A program made the position numbers and the translations under genes. Below are positions 60,001 through 64,000 of a stretch of 64,000 nucleotides of DNA, piece by piece; the stretch's first letter is position 1, and every line of letters begins with the position of its first letter. The notes beneath the pieces were generated by a model. That model was not told the DNA's origin. It made no database searches and saw only the letters and a program-made list of their open reading frames with translations. The stretch is from Branchiostoma floridae (lineage: Eukaryota; Chordata; Leptocardii; Amphioxiformes; Branchiostomatidae). The DNA is taken from contig NC_049984.1 of NCBI RefSeq assembly GCF_000003815.2, positions 14,113,664 to 14,177,663 on the forward strand, written 5' to 3'.

Positions 60001-63000
60001 GTGCCGAAACATAGATCAGCGGTCCGCGTGGCCGTAATCGGCAGTGTTTTTGTACCTGCGGGACCGGAAATCGTGTGGCTGTGGCTGCGTTGGACAGGTG
60101 GCCGCTAAGCCTATTTCTTAATTATTACGAATCCAAGGGACCGACAAAAAGTGGCCACTATGGGCAGGTGGCCGGTATGCAAAGGTGGCCGCTAATACAG
60201 GTTTGACTGTATACGGAAGACATCCACATGTGCATCAATATTCTCAGTTTTTGACCATAGTGTAAAGGACCATAAGCTTTTTTATTTACATGCTTGTATC
60301 AGAGTTTTGGGGCTCCCAGAGAATGTTGTCCAGAAAAAAATTACAGTCGAATCAACATGGCATTATTCAACCAATGGGAAGAGTGGCTACACCTCCAGTT
60401 GTACAATTAATCTCATGTACATTGCTTAGTTATATAAATCATCACAATTAGGGTTTTGTGAAATGTTTGACACAAAAATATAAATTTCTTCAGCCTGTTT
60501 TCCATATTTAGACTTACATTTTGAGTCCTTATTTTTGTTACACCACTTTTAGAGTCTGCATCGTCTCCCTGGCCATCTTCAGTCTTCCCTGATTGGATGC
60601 GCTCAATCACTACATTCTCCTCACCCTCCCAAGGCTCTGGGTCAGGTGTACCTATGCTAATCCATAGTGCAATGGCATGGCAGATGTTAAGGAGAAAATA
60701 GTTGTTAATCTAGTTCCTGTACTTTGTACAGCTGGCTGCTGCTGCTTATGATGTCTTTTAGGTTTCATTTCATAAGTGTAACGGTAGGGTGTTTGGCCCA
60801 GAACCAAGAGATCCTGGGTCTGAATCCCCTGACATGCTCCAATGTTGTGCTCTTGGTAAGGGCACTTTGCAGGACTTTCCTCACTTCACTCAGGCAAACA
60901 TGAGTACCTAGTTTCATTTAGGTATGTCTCTCAGATAGGACGATAAATGGAGGTTACGTGTTTGAGGAGAGACACACTTCGAGTACATTAAAGAAATCAC
61001 TAAATTCATCAAAAAGAGTAGGGGTCCATCTCGATGTGACTGGATGAAATACATGTAAATATGCCTGGACATGTAGCTTGTACTCTTCAGTACAAACCTG
61101 GAGTGTTACCCCATGATGCAGTTTACAGGGTATGCAATACAGGGCTGTCTCCAGAACCCGTCCCTCTGTCCCAAGACAGAAATTTGCTTGTTGTGACAGA
61201 AAAGAATTTCACCCTGTCCATCCATAAACAACTGATGACAATGTATTTTCATAAGCCTAAAAGGACAGACGAAACAAGGAAAATCAACAGGTTTCCCAAA
61301 CAATGAGTTCCCAAACAATGAGTGGGATGGGAAAAAATTCAATACAAACAAATAAGTACCACATGGTTGGAAAGGATATTTTAAGAGCTGAAACGAGCAG
61401 GATCAGTCCGAACGGCGGCATGTACATCCCGATGGACACATAGCGGTCGGAGGCTGGCAGCAGGTAGAAGAAGAAGGACTGGTGGAAACGCTCCAGCAAG
61501 TTGTTCAGACTCCGAAAAACTCCCTCCAGCACTCTGGATCAGAAAAAAAGTTCAAACGTATTCAAAAGTTACTTTAGCTTTCTGAAAATGCAAGGTTCTC
61601 TTATCCTGTGTCAGGCTAAAGGTTCTCTATGCCGGGAAACAGAGTTTTTACTGTAGGTAGCAGAAAAACTCCCAGCATTAGAGAATCTTAATCCACTTTA
61701 AAAATCGCGTATCAACATTCCCACAAAGATAAAAGTCAGCGCTGCTAGAAGGCTATGAAAGAGGCTACGAAAAACCTTACCTCCCCATTCTGTAGAAACC
61801 TGTTGTGGAGCGTCCCGGCTCCAGGACCCCCTCCAGAGTCACAGCCTCGATGTGGTAGCGCAGGAACAGCCCGTGCAGCCCGTTGGGCATCCCCGTGGCC
61901 TGGTGAAGCATCATGAGGCTCATGGTCTTCAGGTTCTGCCGGAAGGCGGGCCAGCCCTCTGATGGGAACGGGTCGTGCTGACAAGATGTGGTAAAATGAA
62001 GATCATCGAATAAAGTTCTTTGTGATGATACCAAACAGCATCTGGTAGTGTTATCGGGATACATCCAGATCTGATTTTGTACACGATTAATCATATCTGG
62101 ATTTAACTAACCCTGGAATGAACGCAAATGGATTTTTCTGGATACACCCCGAATCTGGATATATCCGGATACACGAATCCTAGTATGAAGGGGGTCTTGG
62201 ATTACTTTCTTCCTTTCGCTATACTATGACTATGATGTGCCACTGGTCTTATGCCCTAAAGGCTTGGGAAAGGCACTTAACATGACTTTTCTCACTTCAT
62301 TCAGGTAAAAATGAGTACCAAGCTTTGGATAGGGCTGTCCTTCAGATAGGACATTAATTTAAATGGAGGTGACATTAATTTAAATGGACGTCCCGTGTTT
62401 GAGGAGAGCCACACCTCGAGCATGTTAAAGATCCCATCGCAATTATCGAAAAGAGCATGGGTCCTTCCCAGTGTCAGTGGATCAAATGAATCTGTCCAGA
62501 TATGCAGCTTGTACTGTTCAGTACAAACCTGGTGTGTTAAACTATTACTGGGTATGCAACACAAACAAATCAAAGCACCTGTTGATGTAGTTTGACCGTG
62601 ACCCTCTCCCTGCCGCACAGCTGCACCACCAGGTTCACCAGGTCCAGGTTGGGCAGGAGGCCGTTCAACCCCTCCAGCTTCACATTGAAATGTGACACCT
62701 GCTCAGTGTGCAGCTCCAGGTTGATAGCTGCCTGGATCGACCCACTGCGACCGTGCAGGGGGGAGCTCTTCAGAACTAAGCAGGAACATGGATGTGAAGA
62801 TTTTTAAAAATGTTAAAATGCAACTCATACAGACTTGAATGTACTCTCAAGTGTGCACAAGGCCTACTCAATTATGTTTATATAAGATGTTGGATATATA
62901 ATCCCTTGGGAATAGTTGACTTACGTGGTGACTTGGTGTAGTGGTACTCCTGAAGCCACGCCTCCATGCCAATTTCATCATAGTCCACCAGCAGGAAAAT

Positions 63001-63873
63001 TATGTCTTTGGACCAATAGCTGGACTCTGTGTAGGGTTGAAGGCATTAAAATGAGTCATTAAATTTTGTTTTATTCTTTTCCTGTGTTTGTGCCGCCATG
63101 TTAATGGGAAATTCCAAAACTGATACAGATCTCTTCAGTGTCCATGACGAAAGATAGTGGATGCTATCTGACTGTTTCCAAAACCACATCCAGTTGCTTG
63201 GGTAACTTTTTTGGCCTGGCTGTCTAACCTTCATCTCCATATGAAATAAACTTACTTCTGAAGTGCGTTGCCAGGGCGACCATGAGCCCGAAGGCGTGGT
63301 TGTTGTGATCCATGGTGATGTAATGTTTGTAGGGGGCGGACAGGACGATGGCCTCCGTACTGGCCGTCCGTGGGGCGCGGAGGATGGCGTACACGTTGGT
63401 GCCGTTCAGCGTCTGTGTGGACAGAAATCATCTTTTGTCACCTCTTTGCATTAAACACTGTAAAGGATTACTGAATACAGGAGCCAATTTTGTTTAATGG
63501 CATTATTCAAACACACTCATAGCACTGAAAAAATTGGGGTACGTCAGAACTTTAGATCATGGTCGGTTCTCCAATATTCAGGTCAAAAGATATCAATCTG
63601 AACTCTTAGGCTATCTTTTAGTGATAGCCTTTTATAAATTTGACAGCTTTGCCTATAAATCAACAAAACAAACTTGGATCAACATCCTTGCTTGGAGTTG
63701 GATAGAATGCAAGAAAAAGTGAAATGAGAGTACAACTTACTACAAACATGTCCTTGCCCTGCTCCTTAGACTTGCTTGCTGAAGGTACGGGGATAGTCTG
63801 GATGTACTCCTGGGTGTAGGTGTCCAGACCAAGGCCTTGGAACTGGTTCACTACCCAGGCAACGGGCATTGGT
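57057..63873 (-). CDS. GPAA1: GPAA1, GPI transamidase subunit (5' end outside window)
   Basis: Minus-strand exons: 63873-63741, 63412-63256, 63026-62925, 62775-62579, 61977-61781, 61533 to about 61345, 60651-60518, 59167-58974, 57907-57740 and 57360-57057. Phases agree except at the poorly defined end of the 61.5-kb exon, where a small exon may be missed. The luminal M28-peptidase-like domain is visible: [90 protein letters not shown] and [15 protein letters not shown]. Then come [17 protein letters not shown] and at least six membrane segments up to [20 protein letters not shown]1 works in the endoplasmic reticulum with PIGK, PIGS, PIGT and PIGU to attach GPI anchors to proteins. Roughly the first 85 residues lie beyond the window. 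Confidence 0.95.
58565..58684. repeat. Partial Tigger-like MITE end
   Basis: The right end TACAGGTTTGACTGTA (58671-58686) matches the ends at 47069 and 60195. Upstream GGTGGTC words continue the likeness. The left end was not found. It lies in a GPAA1 intron and is near the assembly gap. Confidence 0.55.
58727..58826. other. Assembly gap (100 N)
   Basis: Exactly 100 N in the GPAA1 intron between exons 59167-58974 and 57907-57740. True length is unknown; no coding sequence is expected to be lost, because the flanking exon phases agree. Confidence 1.
59304..60209. mobile_element. Tigger-like non-autonomous element
   Basis: The ends CAGTGAAACCTGTCTATAGC … GCTAATACAGGTTTGACTG are inverted and bounded by TA on both sides. 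Words such as GGCCACTATAG repeat near both ends. The interior (906 bp in total) has no transposase frame. It lies in a GPAA1 intron. Confidence 0.82.
60773..61145 (+). repeat. tRNA-derived SINE, near full length
   Basis: The start has a tRNA-like head: an A-box-like TAACGGTAGGGTGTTTGG region and a B-box-like GGGTCTGAATCCC. The body has TGTTTGAGGAGAGACACAC and AGCTTGTACTCTTCAGTAC. The body recurs at 62205-62545. It is not a functional tRNA gene; no cloverleaf closes. Confidence 0.7.
62205..62545 (+). repeat. Same SINE family, decayed head
   Basis: It shares TGTTTGAGGAGAGCCACAC, CTCGAGCATGTTAAAG and AGCTTGTACTGTTCAGTAC with 60773-61145. It carries an internal 21-bp tandem duplication (GACATTAATTTAAATGGAGG type, 62350-62391). 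It lies in a GPAA1 intron. Confidence 0.7.
63182..63213. repeat. Single diverged arm of the 11-kb hairpin repeat
   Basis: AAACCACATCCAGTTGCTTG and GGGTAACTTTTTTGG match the right arm of the 11153-11237 hairpin with a few changes. The partner arm is absent. It lies in a GPAA1 intron. Confidence 0.6.
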
Positions 63874-64000
63874 CTGTATAGGGGGCATGAAATACTTTTA
63901 TGTTTAACCTTCATTGATGCATGAAATACATGTCCTTAACCTGACATATTGCGTTGAGAACATTTACGTCTTACTGGGGAAAATAACCTGCATGAATGTC

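Noticed and set aside
60773-60850. A possible tRNA gene
   Set aside because: A- and B-box-like words are present, but no cloverleaf forms and the body continues as a repeat also found at 62.2 kb, so it is a SINE head.
47723-63873. A functional cluster of a GPI-anchored receptor next to GPAA1
   Set aside because: GPI transamidase serves all anchored proteins and CASC3 lies between them; proximity alone is not evidence of a linked system.
1-64000. CRISPR arrays, bacterial operons, ribosome-binding sites or plasmid origins
   Set aside because: Spliced genes and eukaryotic transposons fill the window. No regularly spaced short repeats with unique spacers were seen.

Overview
The window looks like animal nuclear DNA, most likely from a cephalochordate (amphioxus, Branchiostoma-like). 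It has spliced genes with GT-AG introns and deuterostome-type orthologues. It also has dense, diverse and mostly decayed transposons, including a CR1-type LINE whose first ORF carries a 2A motif and a PHD finger. The species is inferred from gene and repeat character; there is no direct marker.

Layout. Positions 1-39 kb are mostly accessory DNA. They hold decayed coding fragments (1-3 kb), a RING-finger relic (3.2 kb), a Tigger/pogo transposase (4.0-4.8 kb), a PIF/Harbinger transposase (7.7-8.65 kb) and a perfect hairpin insertion (11.2 kb). A second Tigger (13.0-14.2 kb) and a YqaJ-like nuclease fragment (14.9-15.3 kb) follow. A composite repeat (18.45-19.85 kb) is next to a CR1 LINE carrying three nested insertions (20.5-24.95 kb). 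Further on are a gag-like ORF between 24-bp direct repeats (28.1-29.3 kb), small exon-like blocks including a DNA polymerase B fragment (30-32.3 kb) and a hAT transposase relic (33.6-34.3 kb). Positions 39.5-64 kb are the gene-bearing part: SETD4-like (minus, 39558-45152), folate-receptor-like (plus, 47723-50287), CASC3/MLN51 (plus, 51773-54855) and GPAA1 (minus, 57057 to beyond the window end). SETD4 and the folate receptor are head to head; CASC3 and GPAA1 are convergent.

How the genes relate. CASC3 is a core exon junction complex protein. GPAA1 is a GPI transamidase subunit. The folate-receptor-like protein ends in a typical GPI-attachment signal, so it should be a client of the GPAA1 complex; the proximity is probably chance. 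SETD4 is a SET-domain lysine methyltransferase. I see no operon-like organisation.

Repeats. A foldback MITE family with shared ends (TACTCTCCAAGCAGAGGTT) but different interiors occurs five times, with clear or imperfect 8-9 bp target duplications at three sites. Tigger-like MITEs occur in the gene-rich half, Harbinger-like MITEs occur twice, and tRNA-derived SINEs occur twice in GPAA1 introns. One 100-N assembly gap (58727-58826) lies in a GPAA1 intron. Gene models were built by eye from open frames and splice signals, with phase checked across nearly all junctions of the four host genes.
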